From contig JARIBG010000062.1 in NCBI GenBank assembly GCA_029257465.1, forward strand, positions 1-32,003: DNA of 32,003 nucleotides, written 5' to 3'. The notes below the pieces were generated by a model. That model had not been told where the DNA came from, did not search any database, and was given only the letters and a program-made list of their open reading frames with translations. The position numbers and the translations under genes were made by a program. This DNA is from Arthrobacter sp. (GTDB lineage: Bacteria; Actinomycetota; Actinomycetes; Actinomycetales; Micrococcaceae). This document shows, piece by piece, positions 14,605 to 24,695 of this stretch. Numbering within the stretch: the stretch's first letter is position 1; every line of letters begins with the position of its first letter.

Positions 14605-16680
14605 TCAGCGCGCCGAGAGTCGCTCGAGGATGCCGGTGGTGGTGGCCCTGTCTGTGGTCGCCCAGAAGGGGGGCAGGGCCGAGCGGAGGAAGCCCCCGTA
14701 CCGGGCCGTGGCGAGACGGCTGTCCAGGACGGCGACGACGCCGCGATCCCCGCTCGTCCGGATGAGCCGCCCTGCTCCCTGGGCCAGGCGGAGGGCCGCG
14801 TGGGTCGCCGAGACACTCATGAAACCGTTCCCCCCGCCGCGGGCCACGGCCCTGGTGCGGGCCGTCATGAGCGGATCGTCCGGCCTCGGGAAAGGGATGC
14901 GGTCGATGACCACGAGCCGGCAGGAGGCACCCGGGACGTCGACGCCCTGCCACAGGGACATGGTCCCGAACAGACACGTGTCGGGTTCCTCCGCGAAGCG
15001 GGTCACGAGGGCATTGAGCGAGGAGTCCCCCTGGCACAGGATCTCGAAGTCGACCTCCGGCCGCAGCGCTTCGGCAGCTTCCTCGGCGGCACGCTTCGAG
15101 GAGAACAGACCGAGCGCACCTCCCCGGGAGGCCTGCAGCAGGGTGAGCAGTTCCGCCAGCTGAGCAGCGGAAGTACCGCGTTCGGGTCGGGGCAGATCCT
15201 TCGCCACGTACAGCACCCCCTGCCTGGGATAGTCGAAGGGGCTCCCGACGTCCACGCCGCTCCAGCCGGGGGCGCCCGGACCGCTGAGGCCGAGAGAGCC
15301 CGCCACCGGACCGAACTCGGACCCGATGGCCAGTGTCGCGGAGGTCAGGATCACCGTGTGGTCCTCGAACAATCCCTCGCGCAGACGCTGGGCGACCGAC
15401 AACGGAGCTACGTTGAGCGTCGCGGGCGCGTTCTCGTCCGCCTGCTCGTAGCCCGCTCCCGGAGTGAAGCTGCCGGTCCGTGAGGCCCACACGACCTCGT
15501 CGAGCGCGGACGCACCCAGGATCCGCTCCGAGAGATCGAAGACGGCCGCCACACGGGAGCGGGCGATCTGCCGGCCGCCGTCGGCGTCGGCTGTGCCGTC
15601 CGTCTTCGAGTCGGAGAGGGCGGCGCGCGCGGCGTCGCGTACCTGGCCCAGTGCCTGCTCGACGTCGTCCGGGAGCCCACCGGGCAGCAGACCGGACGCG
15701 ATCGAACTCGAGGCAGCCTCGAGAGCCTCGGCTGCGGTGTCGAGGGCGGCGGTCGCGATCGAGGCGTGGCGGCGCATGGCCGTGCCCGCAGCACCGACCA
15801 TGGCGGCCGAGAGCTGGCCGGAGACGGCGCCCGTCACGCGGTCGTGGAGCTCGTGGGCCTCATCGATCACCACGACGTCGTACTCCGGCAGAACGGCCCG
15901 GCCCTCGAAGGCGCTGATGGCGAGCAGGGCGTGATTGGTGACGACGATGTCCGCGTCCGCTGCAGCGGCACGGGCCTTCTCGCTGAAGCACTCCTGCGCC
16001 ATGGGACAGCGGGCCGCTCCGAGGCATTCCATACTGGAGACGGACACCTGGCGCCAGGCACGGTCGCTCACGCCGGGCAGGAGATCGTCGCGGTCGCCGG
16101 TCGTCGTCTCCTGCGCCCACTCCCGGAGCCGGAGCACTTCCGCGCCGAGCGCCGTTCCGGGCGCGCCTCCGGTCATGCCACCGGCCGGCGCCGGGTGCGG
16201 TGCGGCGTCCCCCAGACTGAACAGCGTCCCGGGGATGTCCTCCTCCGGGAAACCGCCACCGGTCTTGTGGAGACAGACGTAGTTCGAGCGGCCCTTCAAC
16301 AGGGCGACGTCCACGGGGCGTTCCAGTGCGGGGCCCACCGCCTCGAGGAGACGAGGAAGATCCCGCGCCATGATCTGTGCCTGCAGCGCCAGGGTCGCGG
16401 TGGCCACCACGGACGGACGCTCGCTGTTCATCGCGTGGCTGATGAGCGGGACCAGATAGGCAAGGGACTTGCCCGTACCGGTTCCCGCCTGCACGAGCAG
16501 ATGCTCACCCGAGGCGATGGCGTCCCTGACCTCTCGCACCATCTCGTGCTGGCCGGTACGCATCTCGCCGCCCATTGCCGAGACGGCGGTGTCGAGCAGC
16601 TCGAGCGCCTGCCGGGCCCCGACCGCATACGGCGCGCCGTCCGGCGCCTGCACAGCGCCGGACGGCGTCTTCTCACTCAT
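14605..16680 (-). CDS. DinG-type ATP-dependent DNA helicase (XPD-like, iron-sulfur)
   Basis: A 691-residue superfamily 2 helicase of the DinG/XPD group, which unwinds DNA 5' to 3' and resolves R-loops and damaged structures. Walker A is AGTGTGKS (65-72) and the DEAH box is at 273-276. Four cysteines between them (C136, C219, C225, C231) match the [4Fe-4S] domain. Late motifs include TSATLA, FSSKRAAEEAAEAL, GTMSLWQGVDVPG and QGAGRLIR. The start at 16680 overlaps the hflX end by 8 bp, so it is probably translated with hflX. It ends convergent to lexA, 31 bp apart. No LexA box is seen directly before it; SOS control would need the hflX promoter. Confidence 0.92.
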   Translation of the reverse strand: MSEKTPSGAVQAPDGAPYAVGARQALELLDTAVSAMGGEMRTGQHEMVREVRDAIASGEHLLVQAGTGTGKSLAYLVPLISHAMNSERPSVVATATLALQAQIMARDLPRLLEAVGPALERPVDVALLKGRSNYVCLHKTGGGFPEEDIPGTLFSLGDAAPHPAPAGGMTGGAPGTALGAEVLRLREWAQETTTGDRDDLLPGVSDRAWRQVSVSSMECLGAARCPMAQECFSEKARAAAADADIVVTNHALLAISAFEGRAVLPEYDVVVIDEAHELHDRVTGAVSGQLSAAMVGAAGTAMRRHASIATAALDTAAEALEAASSSIASGLLPGGLPDDVEQALGQVRDAARAALSDSKTDGTADADGGRQIARSRVAAVFDLSERILGASALDEVVWASRTGSFTPGAGYEQADENAPATLNVAPLSVAQRLREGLFEDHTVILTSATLAIGSEFGPVAGSLGLSGPGAPGWSGVDVGSPFDYPRQGVLYVAKDLPRPERGTSAAQLAELLTLLQASRGGALGLFSSKRAAEEAAEALRPEVDFEILCQGDSSLNALVTRFAEEPDTCLFGTMSLWQGVDVPGASCRLVVIDRIPFPRPDDPLMTARTRAVARGGGNGFMSVSATHAALRLAQGAGRLIRTSGDRGVVAVLDSRLATARYGGFLRSALPPFWATTDRATTTGILERLSAR

Positions 16681-18256
16681 GCCGGAGGTACGGTTCCAGC
16701 TCCGCTGCCAGGCCCTCGCGGACCATCACCTCGAGGCGCGTCCCCTCGCTCTCGTGCTCAAGTTCGAGGATCTCCGCGTCCTCCTCGTGCAGGCGGCTCA
16801 CGATCTCACCGTGCTCGTACGGAACGAGCAGATCGAGCTTCACACCGGGGCGCGGGATGCTCGCGCTGATGAGTTCCCTGAGCTCGGCCAGTCCAGCTCC
16901 GGTGCGGGCGGACACGACGACGGCGTGCGGCTCCCGCTGCCGGAGCCGCTCGATCACGAACGGATCGGCGGCGTCGGCCTTGTTCAGCACGATGAGCTCG
17001 GGCACCGACCGGGCATCGACGTCGGTCAGTACGGAGCGCACCGCCGCGATCTGCCCCTCGGGGTCCGGGTGGGACGCGTCGACCACGTGCAGGATCAGAT
17101 CGGCGTCGGCGACCTCCTCGAGCGTGGAGCGGAACGCCTCGACGAGCTGTGTGGGGAGCGAGCGCACGAAGCCGACCGTGTCTGCCAGCGTGTAGCCGAT
17201 GCCGTCGGGGGTCTCCGCCCGGCGGACCGTCGGATCCAGCGTCGCGAAGAGCGCGTTCTCGACGAGCACACCGGCGTCGGTCAGTCGGTTCAGCAGGGAC
17301 GACTTGCCCGCATTGGTGTAGCCGGCGATCGCCACCGAGGGCACCTGGTTCCGGCGCCGGTTGGACCGCTTGGTCTCGCGGGCCGGCTTCATCCCGGAGA
17401 TCTCGCGCCTGAGCTTCGCCATCCGGGTGCGGATCTTGCGTCGGTCGAGCTCGATCTTCGTCTCACCGGGACCACGCGACCCCATGCCCGCGCTTGCGCT
17501 GCCGACCTGGCCGCCAGCCTGCCGGGACATCGATTCACCCCAGCCCCTCAGTCGCGGCAGCAGGTACTCGAGCTGCGCCAGCTCCACCTGGGCCTTGCCC
17601 TCGCGGCTCTTGGCATGCTGGGCGAAGATGTCGAGGATCAGCGCGGTGCGGTCGATGACCTTCACCTTCACGATGTCCTCGAGACCGCGGCGCTGCGACG
17701 GGGAGAGCTCACTGTCGATGATGACGGTGTCGGCTCCACTGGCCTGGACGATCGTCTTCAGTTCCTGGGCCTTGCCCGACCCGAGGAACGTCGCGGGATC
17801 CGGCTTGAGCCGGCGCTGGACGATGCCGTCGAGCACCTCCGACCCCGCTGTCTCCGCGAGTGCGGCGAGCTCCTGGAGCGAGTTCTCGGCGTCCTGTGCG
17901 GTGCCCTCGCTCCTGAGTCCGGCCAGGACCACCCGCTCCAGCCTGAGCTGGCGGTACTCGACTTCGGTGACGTCCTCGAGCTCCGTGGACAGCCCTGCTA
18001 CCCGGCGCAGTGCTCGGCGCTCCGTGAGCTCCTCCTGGTCGCCCTCGGCCGTCGAATCCCCGTCATCACTCGCCAGGGCCAGTGCCCTGGATCGCCAGGA
18101 CGCTTCCTCGGGGACAGCGGACCTCTCCGGAGTCGCTACCTCGTTCCGGGTCCGTGCCATGACGGCCTCGTCGTTGTCGAGGATGCGGTCGATGACGGCC
18201 TGGATCTCCTCCGGGCTCAGCTCGGCTCCGGTGGAGTGGTTGTTGTTCTCGGTCAT
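16673..18256 (-). CDS. hflX: GTPase HflX
   Basis: HflX binds the large ribosomal subunit and rescues or splits stalled ribosomes. The 527-residue protein has an N-terminal extension (about 1-105), the HflX domain (TFLGSGKAQELKTIV, DSELSPSQRRGLED, LAQLEYLLPRL, SRGPGETKIELDRRKI) and a GTPase domain with G1 GYTNAGKS (312-319), G3 DTVG (359-362) and G4 NKAD. It ends in the usual alpha/beta C-domain. The ATG at 18256 has AGGGAG immediately upstream. It precedes dinG with an 8-bp overlap and diverges from the RsmC-like gene. The acidic N-terminal extension is common in actinobacterial HflX. Confidence 0.95.
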   Translation of the reverse strand: MTENNNHSTGAELSPEEIQAVIDRILDNDEAVMARTRNEVATPERSAVPEEASWRSRALALASDDGDSTAEGDQEELTERRALRRVAGLSTELEDVTEVEYRQLRLERVVLAGLRSEGTAQDAENSLQELAALAETAGSEVLDGIVQRRLKPDPATFLGSGKAQELKTIVQASGADTVIIDSELSPSQRRGLEDIVKVKVIDRTALILDIFAQHAKSREGKAQVELAQLEYLLPRLRGWGESMSRQAGGQVGSASAGMGSRGPGETKIELDRRKIRTRMAKLRREISGMKPARETKRSNRRRNQVPSVAIAGYTNAGKSSLLNRLTDAGVLVENALFATLDPTVRRAETPDGIGYTLADTVGFVRSLPTQLVEAFRSTLEEVADADLILHVVDASHPDPEGQIAAVRSVLTDVDARSVPELIVLNKADAADPFVIERLRQREPHAVVVSARTGAGLAELRELISASIPRPGVKLDLLVPYEHGEIVSRLHEEDAEILELEHESEGTRLEVMVREGLAAELEPYLRHE

Positions 18257-18368
18257 AGTCTCCCTAGTTAGATGTCCTTCAAGTCTACGTCGGCCCACCG
18301 ACGCCGGCACGGCACTTCTCCCAGCGCTGAACCGGATCCGCGCCACGGAGCGGGCGCTGCCGTGCCAC

Positions 18369-18374
18369 TAGGCT
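18369..18374 (+). promoter_or_regulatory. Putative -10 box of the RsmC-like gene (leaderless)
   Basis: TAGGCT ends 7 nt before the ATG at 18382, and no Shine-Dalgarno is seen. The same hexamer is used in the proposed pcp promoter. A -35 is not evident. Confidence 0.4.
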
Positions 18375-18381
18375 TTCCACC

Positions 18382-18990
18382 ATGGAGTCCCAGCACTATT
18401 TCAGCGCCCAGCCCTCCGGACCCGACACGCGACGGCCCCTGTCCGTGGTTCTCGCCGGTGAGCGCCGGGAGCTCGTGACGTCGTCGGGCCTCTTCAGTCC
18501 GGACGGGATCGACAAGGGGACGGCGATCCTCCTGGACACGGTGCCGCACCCGCAGGGGACGCGGTTGCTGGACATCGGCAGCGGTTGGGGTCCGCTCGCG
18601 CTCACCATGGCACTGACTGCCCCGGAGGCGCAGGTCACCGCGATCGACGTCAACGAGCGGTGTCTGGCCCTCACCACCGAGAACGCGCAGCGCCTCCGGC
18701 TCGACAACCTCGTGGCGGCAGCGCCCGAGGATGTGGGCGAGGCACTCGAGTTCGACACCATCTGGTCCAACCCGCCCATCCGGATCGGCAAGCAGGAACT
18801 GCATGCCCTCCTACTGCGCTGGCTCCCGCGTCTGGCGCCGGATGGCAGCGCCTGGCTCGTGGTCCAGAAGAATCTCGGAGCCGATTCCCTGCAGCGCTGG
18901 CTGGGAGAGGAACTGCCCGAGGACTTCACCGTCCGTCGGGCCGCGACGGCGAAGTCCTTCCGGGTCCTCGAGGTCCGCCGAGGGCAGTGA
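18382..18990 (+). CDS. Class I SAM methyltransferase, RsmC/RlmG-like
   Basis: A 202-residue methyltransferase of the small MTS family related to the C-terminal half of RsmC (16S rRNA guanine N2-methyltransferase). YFSAQPSGPDTRRPLSVVLAGERRELVTSSGLFSPDGIDKGT is the characteristic N-terminus. LDIGSGWGPLAL is the SAM-binding motif I, AIDVNERCLAL motif II, and SNPPIRIGK the catalytic NPPI/F motif used for exocyclic amino groups. The last strand region (VVQKNLGADSLQRWL) fits as well. rRNA is the likely substrate but the exact base is not determined. It stands alone between hflX (divergent) and dapF (convergent). Confidence 0.87.
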   Translation: MESQHYFSAQPSGPDTRRPLSVVLAGERRELVTSSGLFSPDGIDKGTAILLDTVPHPQGTRLLDIGSGWGPLALTMALTAPEAQVTAIDVNERCLALTTENAQRLRLDNLVAAAPEDVGEALEFDTIWSNPPIRIGKQELHALLLRWLPRLAPDGSAWLVVQKNLGADSLQRWLGEELPEDFTVRRAATAKSFRVLEVRRGQ

Positions 18991-19029
18991 GGACCGGCTG
19001 GCGCCTGGCGCCGCGTCACCGCAGCCTCG

Positions 19030-19061
19030 CTACAGCGTCACTACAGCGTCACTACAGCGGG
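19030..19061. repeat. 11-bp tandem repeat at the dapF stop codon
   Basis: CTACAGCGTCA occurs twice in tandem (19030-19040, 19041-19051) and a third, partial copy overlaps the dapF stop. On the minus strand it creates stop codons in two frames behind dapF. The 11-bp period shifts the frame, consistent with lying outside the coding sequence. Confidence 0.8.
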
Positions 19062-20017
19062 AGCAGGGTCCCTTCGGCGACGAGGACGGCGGGGCCACTG
19101 AGCTCGACGTGCTCGCGCCCGTCGGGACCGGCGAAGAATTTCACGCCGACCACCCCACCGGGCACGCTCACGAGCCAGCGGTCGGGCGCACCTGTGCCGG
19201 CCCAGAAGCGGGTCGCCACCGCGGCCGCGCACGCCCCGGAACCGCACGATTGCGTCTGACCCACACCGCGCTCGTGCACCCGCATGGTGAGGCGTCCCAC
19301 GCCGTCGTCCCCGACCAGCGGATCGGAGGGCACCACGAGCTCCACGTTGGTGCCCTCGGCCGGCGCGGGCTGGACCACGGGGGCGTGGTGAAGATCAGCC
19401 GCGTGCAGGTCGGCGTACTCGGCGAGGGCGACGACGGCGTGCGGATTGCCCATGCTGATCGACAGGGCGGGGCGGTCGACGTCGAGCCCCGCGATCTCCA
19501 CGAGCGAATCCGTACCCCTCGCCACGGCCGTGTCGGGGACGATGAACTCCCACGTGCCCATGTCCACCGCGTAGCCGTTGCCTGAGCGGGTGACACGCTT
19601 GACGCCGCTGCGCGTCCCGATGGCCAGCTCCCCGCCGTCCGGCAGCTCGACGACGCCCTGGGCGAGGAGGAAGTGCGCGAAGACGCGGACCCCGTTCCCG
19701 CACATCTGCGCCACGGAACCGTCGCTGTTGCGGTAATCCATGAACCATTCGGCGCGCGAATCACTCTGGAGCAGTGCCTGACCCTCGGCGAGCGACGACG
19801 AGTGCACTGCCCTGATGAAGCCGTCCGCGCCGATGCCGCGATGCCGGTCGCAGAGACCGGCGACGAAGGCGACGTCCGTGCGACCCTCCCCCGCCGGGTC
19901 GAGGGTGAGGATGAAGTCGTTGCCCGTCCCATGGCCCTTCGTGAAGGACAGGCTCGGGGCCTGCTCGCCGCGCTCGGGTCCGGTGGGTGCATTCTGGGCG
20001 GCGGGGTAATCGGTCAC
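19052..20017 (-). CDS. dapF: Diaminopimelate epimerase
   Basis: DapF interconverts LL- and meso-diaminopimelate, the last step before lysine and a building block of peptidoglycan. The 321-residue protein has both catalytic cysteines, C106 in [14 protein letters not shown] and C258 in [33 protein letters not shown] and SMGNPHAVV are family motifs. The start is GTG at 20017, four bases after the miaA stop, so translation is probably coupled to miaA. An 11-bp tandem repeat follows at its stop codon. Confidence 0.96.
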   Translation of the reverse strand: MTDYPAAQNAPTGPERGEQAPSLSFTKGHGTGNDFILTLDPAGEGRTDVAFVAGLCDRHRGIGADGFIRAVHSSSLAEGQALLQSDSRAEWFMDYRNSDGSVAQMCGNGVRVFAHFLLAQGVVELPDGGELAIGTRSGVKRVTRSGNGYAVDMGTWEFIVPDTAVARGTDSLVEIAGLDVDRPALSISMGNPHAVVALAEYADLHAADLHHAPVVQPAPAEGTNVELVVPSDPLVGDDGVGRLTMRVHERGVGQTQSCGSGACAAAVATRFWAGTGAPDRWLVSVPGGVVGVKFFAGPDGREHVELSGPAVLVAEGTLLPL

Positions 20018-20021
20018 GGTC

Positions 20022-20933
20022 CTAGGATAGGTCCCCGTGGGCGCGGAGGAGATCGACCGCCTGGTCGACAAGGCCCGGAGCCGCGCCATCGAGCCAGGTG
20101 ATGCGCGGATCACCGCGGAACCAGGTCAGCTGGCGCCGGGCGAAGCGCCGGGTCGCCGCGACGGTGTCGGTGATCGCCTCGGCCTCGGTCAGGGTGCCGT
20201 CCAGTACCTGCAGGAACTGCCCGTACCCCAGCGCGCCCGACGCGGTGCGCCCCTCCCGGAGGCCCTCACCGGCAAGACGCGCCACCTCCGCCGCCAGCCC
20301 GTGCCGCACCATCGCCTGCACCCGGTCCGCCAGTCGTGCCCGCAGGAGGTCGCGGTCGACGCCGAGACCGAGTTGCACCGTGGGCCGATGGTACTCGCGT
20401 CGCGGCATGAAGGCGCTGAAGGGCCGCCCACTGATCTCGTGGACCTCCAGGGCCCGGATCAGCCGGCGGTCGTCGGCGATCCGATCGGCCGAGGCGGCGT
20501 CCACACCGCGGAGCCGCTCGCGGAACACTGCCGCTCCCTGCCGCGCGAAATCCGCCTCGAGCCTGGTCCTGACGGCGGGATCCGTCGGGGGGAACTCGAG
20601 CCGGTCGACCACCGCCCGGACGTAGAGCCCCGATCCTCCGACGAGCACCGGCACCCGCCCCCGGGCGCGGATCTGATCGATCACACACCGCGCGTCCTGC
20701 TGGTAGGCGGCGACGGAGGCCTCCTGCCGGAGGTCGAGCACATCCAGCAGGTGGTGCTCGATGCCGCCCCGCTCGGCGATCGGCAGCTTTGCCGTACCGA
20801 TGTCCATTCCACGATAGAACTGCAGGGCGTCGGCGTTGACGATCTCGCCGTCGAGGCGTTGCGCGAGCGCGACTGCGAGGTGCGACTTCCCCGAGCCCGT
20901 GGGACCGACGACCGCGATGAGGGGCAGGGTCAA
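20022..20933 (-). CDS. miaA: tRNA dimethylallyltransferase
   Basis: MiaA prenylates A37 next to the anticodon in tRNAs that read codons starting with U. The 303-residue protein has the P-loop GPTGSGKS (10-17), [17 protein letters not shown] (the DSxQxYxxMDIGTAK motif), HHLLDVLD and [20 protein letters not shown] and the Arg-rich [16 protein letters not shown] close the domain. The start is TTG at 20933, overlapping the miaB stop as TTGA. MiaB acts next on the same base, so the coupled order miaB-miaA places consecutive enzymes together. Confidence 0.96.
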   Translation of the reverse strand: MTLPLIAVVGPTGSGKSHLAVALAQRLDGEIVNADALQFYRGMDIGTAKLPIAERGGIEHHLLDVLDLRQEASVAAYQQDARCVIDQIRARGRVPVLVGGSGLYVRAVVDRLEFPPTDPAVRTRLEADFARQGAAVFRERLRGVDAASADRIADDRRLIRALEVHEISGRPFSAFMPRREYHRPTVQLGLGVDRDLLRARLADRVQAMVRHGLAAEVARLAGEGLREGRTASGALGYGQFLQVLDGTLTEAEAITDTVAATRRFARRQLTWFRGDPRITWLDGAAPGLVDQAVDLLRAHGDLS

Positions 20934-22516
20934 GGAGCCGTCGACCGCACGGGCAGGGAGGGCATGCCGAGCGAGACCGATCCGGCAGGTCCACCGGTCG
21001 GAGCGGGGGCTCCGCAGGAGTCGGCAAGGCTTCTGTCCCAGGCGTCTCCGGCGCGCGACCGGCGCAGCGAGTACTCGGCCGGGAGTGGATCCGACACCAG
21101 GTGGAAGGACGCGGCCTCCGTGACCGGCAGCGTCACGAAGTCTCCCGGGCGGGGCTCAGCGGCGCCCTCGGGCACCGTGAAGTGGACGAGGCGCTGGTCG
21201 CGGGCCCGTCCGGTCAGCCGGTGTGTCCGGTCGTCCTTGCGGCCCTGCTGATCCGTGACCAGCACCTCGACCTGCACGCCGACCTGCTGCGCGTTCTCCT
21301 CCGCGGCGATCCGGTCCTGGAGAGCCGTGAGCCGCTCGAAGCGCTCCTGCACCACGGCCTTGGGCAGCTGGTCCGGCAGCTCCGCCGCCGGTGTCCCGGG
21401 CCGCCTGGAGTACTGGAACGTGAAGGCGGTGGCGAAGCGAGAGCGCTCGACGACGTCGAGGGTCGCCTGGAAGTCCCCCTCGGTCTCGCCCGGGAAGCCG
21501 ACGATGATGTCGGTCGAGATCGCGGCGTGCGGTATCTGCTCGCGGACGCGCTCGAGGATGCCGAGGAAGCGCGCGGACCGGTAGGAGCGGCGCATGGCAC
21601 GGAGCACGCGGTCCGAGCCGGACTGCAGGGGCATATGCAGCTGCGGCATCACGTTCGGTGTCCGGGCCATCGCGTCGATGACGTCGTCGGTGAACGCCGC
21701 CGGATGGGGGCTCGTGAAGCGCACGCGCTCCAGGCCGTCGATCGATCCGCAGGCGCGCAGGAGCTTCGCGAAGGCCCCGCGGTCCCCGAACTCACTGCCG
21801 TAGGAGTTCACGTTCTGACCCAGCAGGGTGACCTCGACCGCGCCGTCGGCCACGAGCGCCTCCATCTCCGCGAGGATCTCCCCGGGGCGCCGATCGCGTT
21901 CCTTGCCCCGTAGCGCCGGGACGATGCAGAACGTGCACGTGTTGTTGCACCCGACGGAGATGGAGACCCACCCCGCGTAGACGGACTCGCGGCGCGTGGG
22001 CAGGGTGGAGGGGAAGACGTCCAGCGACTCGAGGATCTCGAGTTGCGCCTCGGAGTTGTGGCGGGCGCGCTCCAGCAGGGCGGGCAGCGCTCCGATGTTG
22101 TGCGTGCCGAAGACGGCATCGACCCACGGAGCCTTCGCCAGGATGGTGTCGCGGTCCTTCTGGGCCAGACAACCGCCGACCGCGATCTGCATCTCGGGCC
22201 GGAGGTCCTTCACAGCCTTGAGCATGCCCAGATTCCCGTAGAGCTTGTTGTCGGCATTCTCACGCACGGCACAGGTGTTGAAGACGACCACGTCCGCCTG
22301 GCCCTGCTCGGCGCGGTCCAGACCGGCATCCTCGAGCAGGCCGGAGATCCGTTCGGAGTCGTGCACGTTCATCTGGCAGCCGAAGGTCCGCACCTCGTAG
22401 GTGCGCCGCTCCTCCGCGTTGGGTGCAGCGTTGGCTGCGGTGTTGGTGGCAGTGCCGGGTGCGGTATTGGTTGCCATGCCGGGTGGAGTGCCGATCGTGG
22501 CGGCGGGCTGTGTCAT
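20930..22516 (-). CDS. miaB: tRNA-2-methylthio-N6-dimethylallyladenosine synthase
   Basis: MiaB adds the 2-methylthio group to i6A37 of tRNA, using two [4Fe-4S] clusters. The N-terminal UPF0004 domain has C47, C82 and C116 ([28 protein letters not shown]). The radical SAM motif is C190, C194, C197 ([14 protein letters not shown]). The C-terminal TRAM domain carries [21 protein letters not shown]. The ATG at 22516 is preferred; GTG at 22522 is possible. Residues 1-35 are a repeat-like [19 protein letters not shown] tail, and the last 50 residues after the TRAM domain are also unconserved. Length is 528 against about 450-510 in relatives. Confidence 0.95.
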   Translation of the reverse strand: MTQPAATIGTPPGMATNTAPGTATNTAANAAPNAEERRTYEVRTFGCQMNVHDSERISGLLEDAGLDRAEQGQADVVVFNTCAVRENADNKLYGNLGMLKAVKDLRPEMQIAVGGCLAQKDRDTILAKAPWVDAVFGTHNIGALPALLERARHNSEAQLEILESLDVFPSTLPTRRESVYAGWVSISVGCNNTCTFCIVPALRGKERDRRPGEILAEMEALVADGAVEVTLLGQNVNSYGSEFGDRGAFAKLLRACGSIDGLERVRFTSPHPAAFTDDVIDAMARTPNVMPQLHMPLQSGSDRVLRAMRRSYRSARFLGILERVREQIPHAAISTDIIVGFPGETEGDFQATLDVVERSRFATAFTFQYSRRPGTPAAELPDQLPKAVVQERFERLTALQDRIAAEENAQQVGVQVEVLVTDQQGRKDDRTHRLTGRARDQRLVHFTVPEGAAEPRPGDFVTLPVTEAASFHLVSDPLPAEYSLRRSRAGDAWDRSLADSCGAPAPTGGPAGSVSLGMPSLPVRSTAP

Positions 22517-22574
22517 GCTCACGTGCCCAAGCGTACGGCGGGCGGGCTCGACGGCGACAATCGCGCGGGCGGAC

Positions 22575-23573
22575 TCAGTCGGTTGCCCGGGCCTCCGCCA
22601 TGACGTCCCTGACGATGGAGAACGCGGTCCCGGGACTGTAGCCCTTTCGCGCGAGGGCGCCGACGAGGCGGCGGGTCTCCCTGTCGCATACGGCACGATC
22701 CGACAGGTCTGCACCGGCGCGGAGCTTGCGTCGCACCACGTCGAGAGCCTGTGCGTGCTCGGCGTCGTCGGAGACCTGGAGCAGCGCGTCCTCCGCCAGC
22801 TCGGGATCGATGCCCTTCTCGGTGAGCTCTCGCCGCAGCGCTGATCGGGACAGCGATTTCAGGGCCGTGCGGCTGCGGACCCACATCCTGGCGAACTCTG
22901 CATCGTCGATCAGCTGCACCTCCTCGAACCGGTCGAGCAGCGCGGAGGTGATCGCGGGCGGGACCTCGCGTTCGGTGAGCTTCTTCTCGAGCTGATGGCG
23001 GCTCCGGGGGCCGAGCGTGAGCTGTCTCAGCAGGATGGACCGGCCCCGCGAGGTCCATTCCTCATCGGTCCGATTCGCGGCGTCGTCCTGCGTGCCCTGT
23101 CTCTCCTGCCTACCCTGTCTCTCCTGCCTACCCTCCCTGGAGCCCGTACTGCTCCGAGCGGGTCCTGATTCAGTGCCCGGCACTTCCGAGAGGTCACCTG
23201 CTCCCGGGGCGTCCGCTGATGATCCCACCACGGGCCCGAACGGGTCCACGTAGGGGTGCTGCCCCACGCCGCTACCGGACCGGGCAGAACGCCGGGGCTT
23301 CCTCCCGCTCCTCGCCTTCCCGAACGAGGAGGACGAGCGGGGAGGACCGTCGGCGGAGCGGGACAGCCCTCGCTGTGCCGACCGCGTGGACTGGTCGGAC
23401 TGCTCGGACCGCCGGCCCCTCCCACGAGCGGCGGGATCCGCTGCACCGGATCCACCGGATGCATCCGAGGTGCCGGTGTTCCCATCGGATCCTGCCGATT
23501 CGAGGGAGCTGTCGCTGCCGAAGCGACCGAAGGAGGTACCCCAGGCGGGTGGCTCCGACTCTGCAGCGGGCAC
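22575..23573 (-). CDS. recX: RecX, RecA modulator, with a long low-complexity N-terminus
   Basis: RecX binds RecA filaments and limits their growth and co-protease activity. The conserved three-helix repeats start at about residue 176 ([26 protein letters not shown], then [15 protein letters not shown] and [23 protein letters not shown], ending in [22 protein letters not shown]). Residues 1-170 are Ser/Gly/Arg-rich with a duplicated GRQERQ; most RecX proteins are 150-180 residues in all. The GTG start at 23573 lies 4 bp after the recA stop, so the two are co-translated, and the extension follows the stop directly with no alternative start shown to be used. A start nearer residue 165 cannot be excluded. 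Confidence 0.88.
   Translation of the reverse strand: MPAAESEPPAWGTSFGRFGSDSSLESAGSDGNTGTSDASGGSGAADPAARGRGRRSEQSDQSTRSAQRGLSRSADGPPRSSSSFGKARSGRKPRRSARSGSGVGQHPYVDPFGPVVGSSADAPGAGDLSEVPGTESGPARSSTGSREGRQERQGRQERQGTQDDAANRTDEEWTSRGRSILLRQLTLGPRSRHQLEKKLTEREVPPAITSALLDRFEEVQLIDDAEFARMWVRSRTALKSLSRSALRRELTEKGIDPELAEDALLQVSDDAEHAQALDVVRRKLRAGADLSDRAVCDRETRRLVGALARKGYSPGTAFSIVRDVMAEARATD
23095..23130 (-). repeat. Exact 18-bp tandem duplication in recX
   Basis: The unit CCCTGTCTCTCCTGCCTA occurs twice without a mismatch (23095-23112, 23113-23130), encoding the repeated GRQERQ of the RecX N-terminal extension. Perfect identity suggests a recent duplication. Confidence 0.9.
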
Positions 23574-23577
23574 GGGG

Positions 23578-24621
23578 CTACTCGCCGCTGACGGCCTTGA
23601 GCGTGGGTGCTTCCGCTTCTTCCGGCTGCACTCCGATGCCCAGCTTCACCCGGATCTTCTCCTCCAGCTCATCGGCCAGATTCGGGTTGTCGATGAGGAA
23701 CTTCCGGGCATTCTCCTTGCCCTGGCCCAGCTGATCGCCGTCATAGGTGAACCAGGCGCCCGACTTCTTGACCAGACCGTTCTCCACCCCGACGTCGATC
23801 AGACCACCCTCGCGGGAGATGCCGTGCCCGTAGAGGATGTCGAACTCCGCCTGCTTGAAAGGCGGTGCCATCTTGTTCTTCACGATCTTGGCGCGGGTAC
23901 GGTTGCCCACCGCATTCACGCCCTCCTTCAGCGTCTCGATCCGGCGCACATCGATGCGCACCGAGGCGTAGAACTTCAGGGCCTTGCCGCCCGTGGTGGT
24001 CTCGGGACTTCCGAAGAAGACGCCGATCTTCTCGCGCAGCTGGTTGATGAAGATGGCGGTGGTCTTGGTCTGGCTCAGGCGACCGGTGATCTTCCGGAGG
24101 GCCTGGCTCATCAGCCGGGCCTGCAGACCGACGTGGCTGTCGCCCATCTCGCCCTCGATCTCGGCCCGGGGGACCAGAGCTGCGACGGAGTCGATGACCA
24201 CGATGTCGATGGACCCTGAGCCGACCAGCATGTCCATGATCTCCAGGGCCTGCTCGCCGGTATCGGGCTGCGAGACGAGGAGGGCGTCGGTGTCCACGCC
24301 GAGTCGCTTGGCGTACTCCGGGTCCAGGGCGTGCTCGGCGTCGATGAAGGCGGCGATCCCGCCGTTGCGCTGTGCGCTGGCGACGGCGTGAAGTGCCACG
24401 GTGGTCTTGCCGGACGACTCCGGCCCGTAGATCTCGACGACCCTGCCCCTGGGGAGACCTCCGATACCCAAGGCAGCATCCAGCGCGATGGAGCTCGTGG
24501 AGATGGTCTCGATCGGCGCCCTGATCTCATCGCCGAGACGCATGACGGAGCCTTTGCCGTACTGCTTGTCGATCTGGGCGAGAGCAGCTTCGAGGGCTTT
24601 CTCGCGGTCTGGAGCGGCCAT
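23578..24621 (-). CDS. recA: Recombinase RecA
   Basis: RecA polymerises on single-stranded DNA, pairs homologous strands and stimulates LexA self-cleavage. The 347-residue protein is complete and has no intein. It has Walker A GPESSGKT (66-73), [20 protein letters not shown] (Walker B and L1), [30 protein letters not shown] (L2) and the usual acidic tail. The ATG has AGAGGTGA just upstream. The leader of about 180 nt contains a LexA box at its promoter and an extended palindrome. recX follows 4 bp downstream; DUF3046 precedes it on the same strand. Confidence 0.99.
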   Translation of the reverse strand: MAAPDREKALEAALAQIDKQYGKGSVMRLGDEIRAPIETISTSSIALDAALGIGGLPRGRVVEIYGPESSGKTTVALHAVASAQRNGGIAAFIDAEHALDPEYAKRLGVDTDALLVSQPDTGEQALEIMDMLVGSGSIDIVVIDSVAALVPRAEIEGEMGDSHVGLQARLMSQALRKITGRLSQTKTTAIFINQLREKIGVFFGSPETTTGGKALKFYASVRIDVRRIETLKEGVNAVGNRTRAKIVKNKMAPPFKQAEFDILYGHGISREGGLIDVGVENGLVKKSGAWFTYDGDQLGQGKENARKFLIDNPNLADELEEKIRVKLGIGVQPEEAEAPTLKAVSGE

Positions 24622-24695
24622 TGTTCACCTCTGTTGTCGATGGCCGTGAGGCCTGTGTATGTGGACGGCTGGACTGTACTGGTGCGGCTGGGAAC

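Noticed and set aside
16469..18271. 600-codon plus-strand open frame
   Set aside because: Antisense to hflX and the start of dinG, both well supported. Its product shows no recognisable motif.
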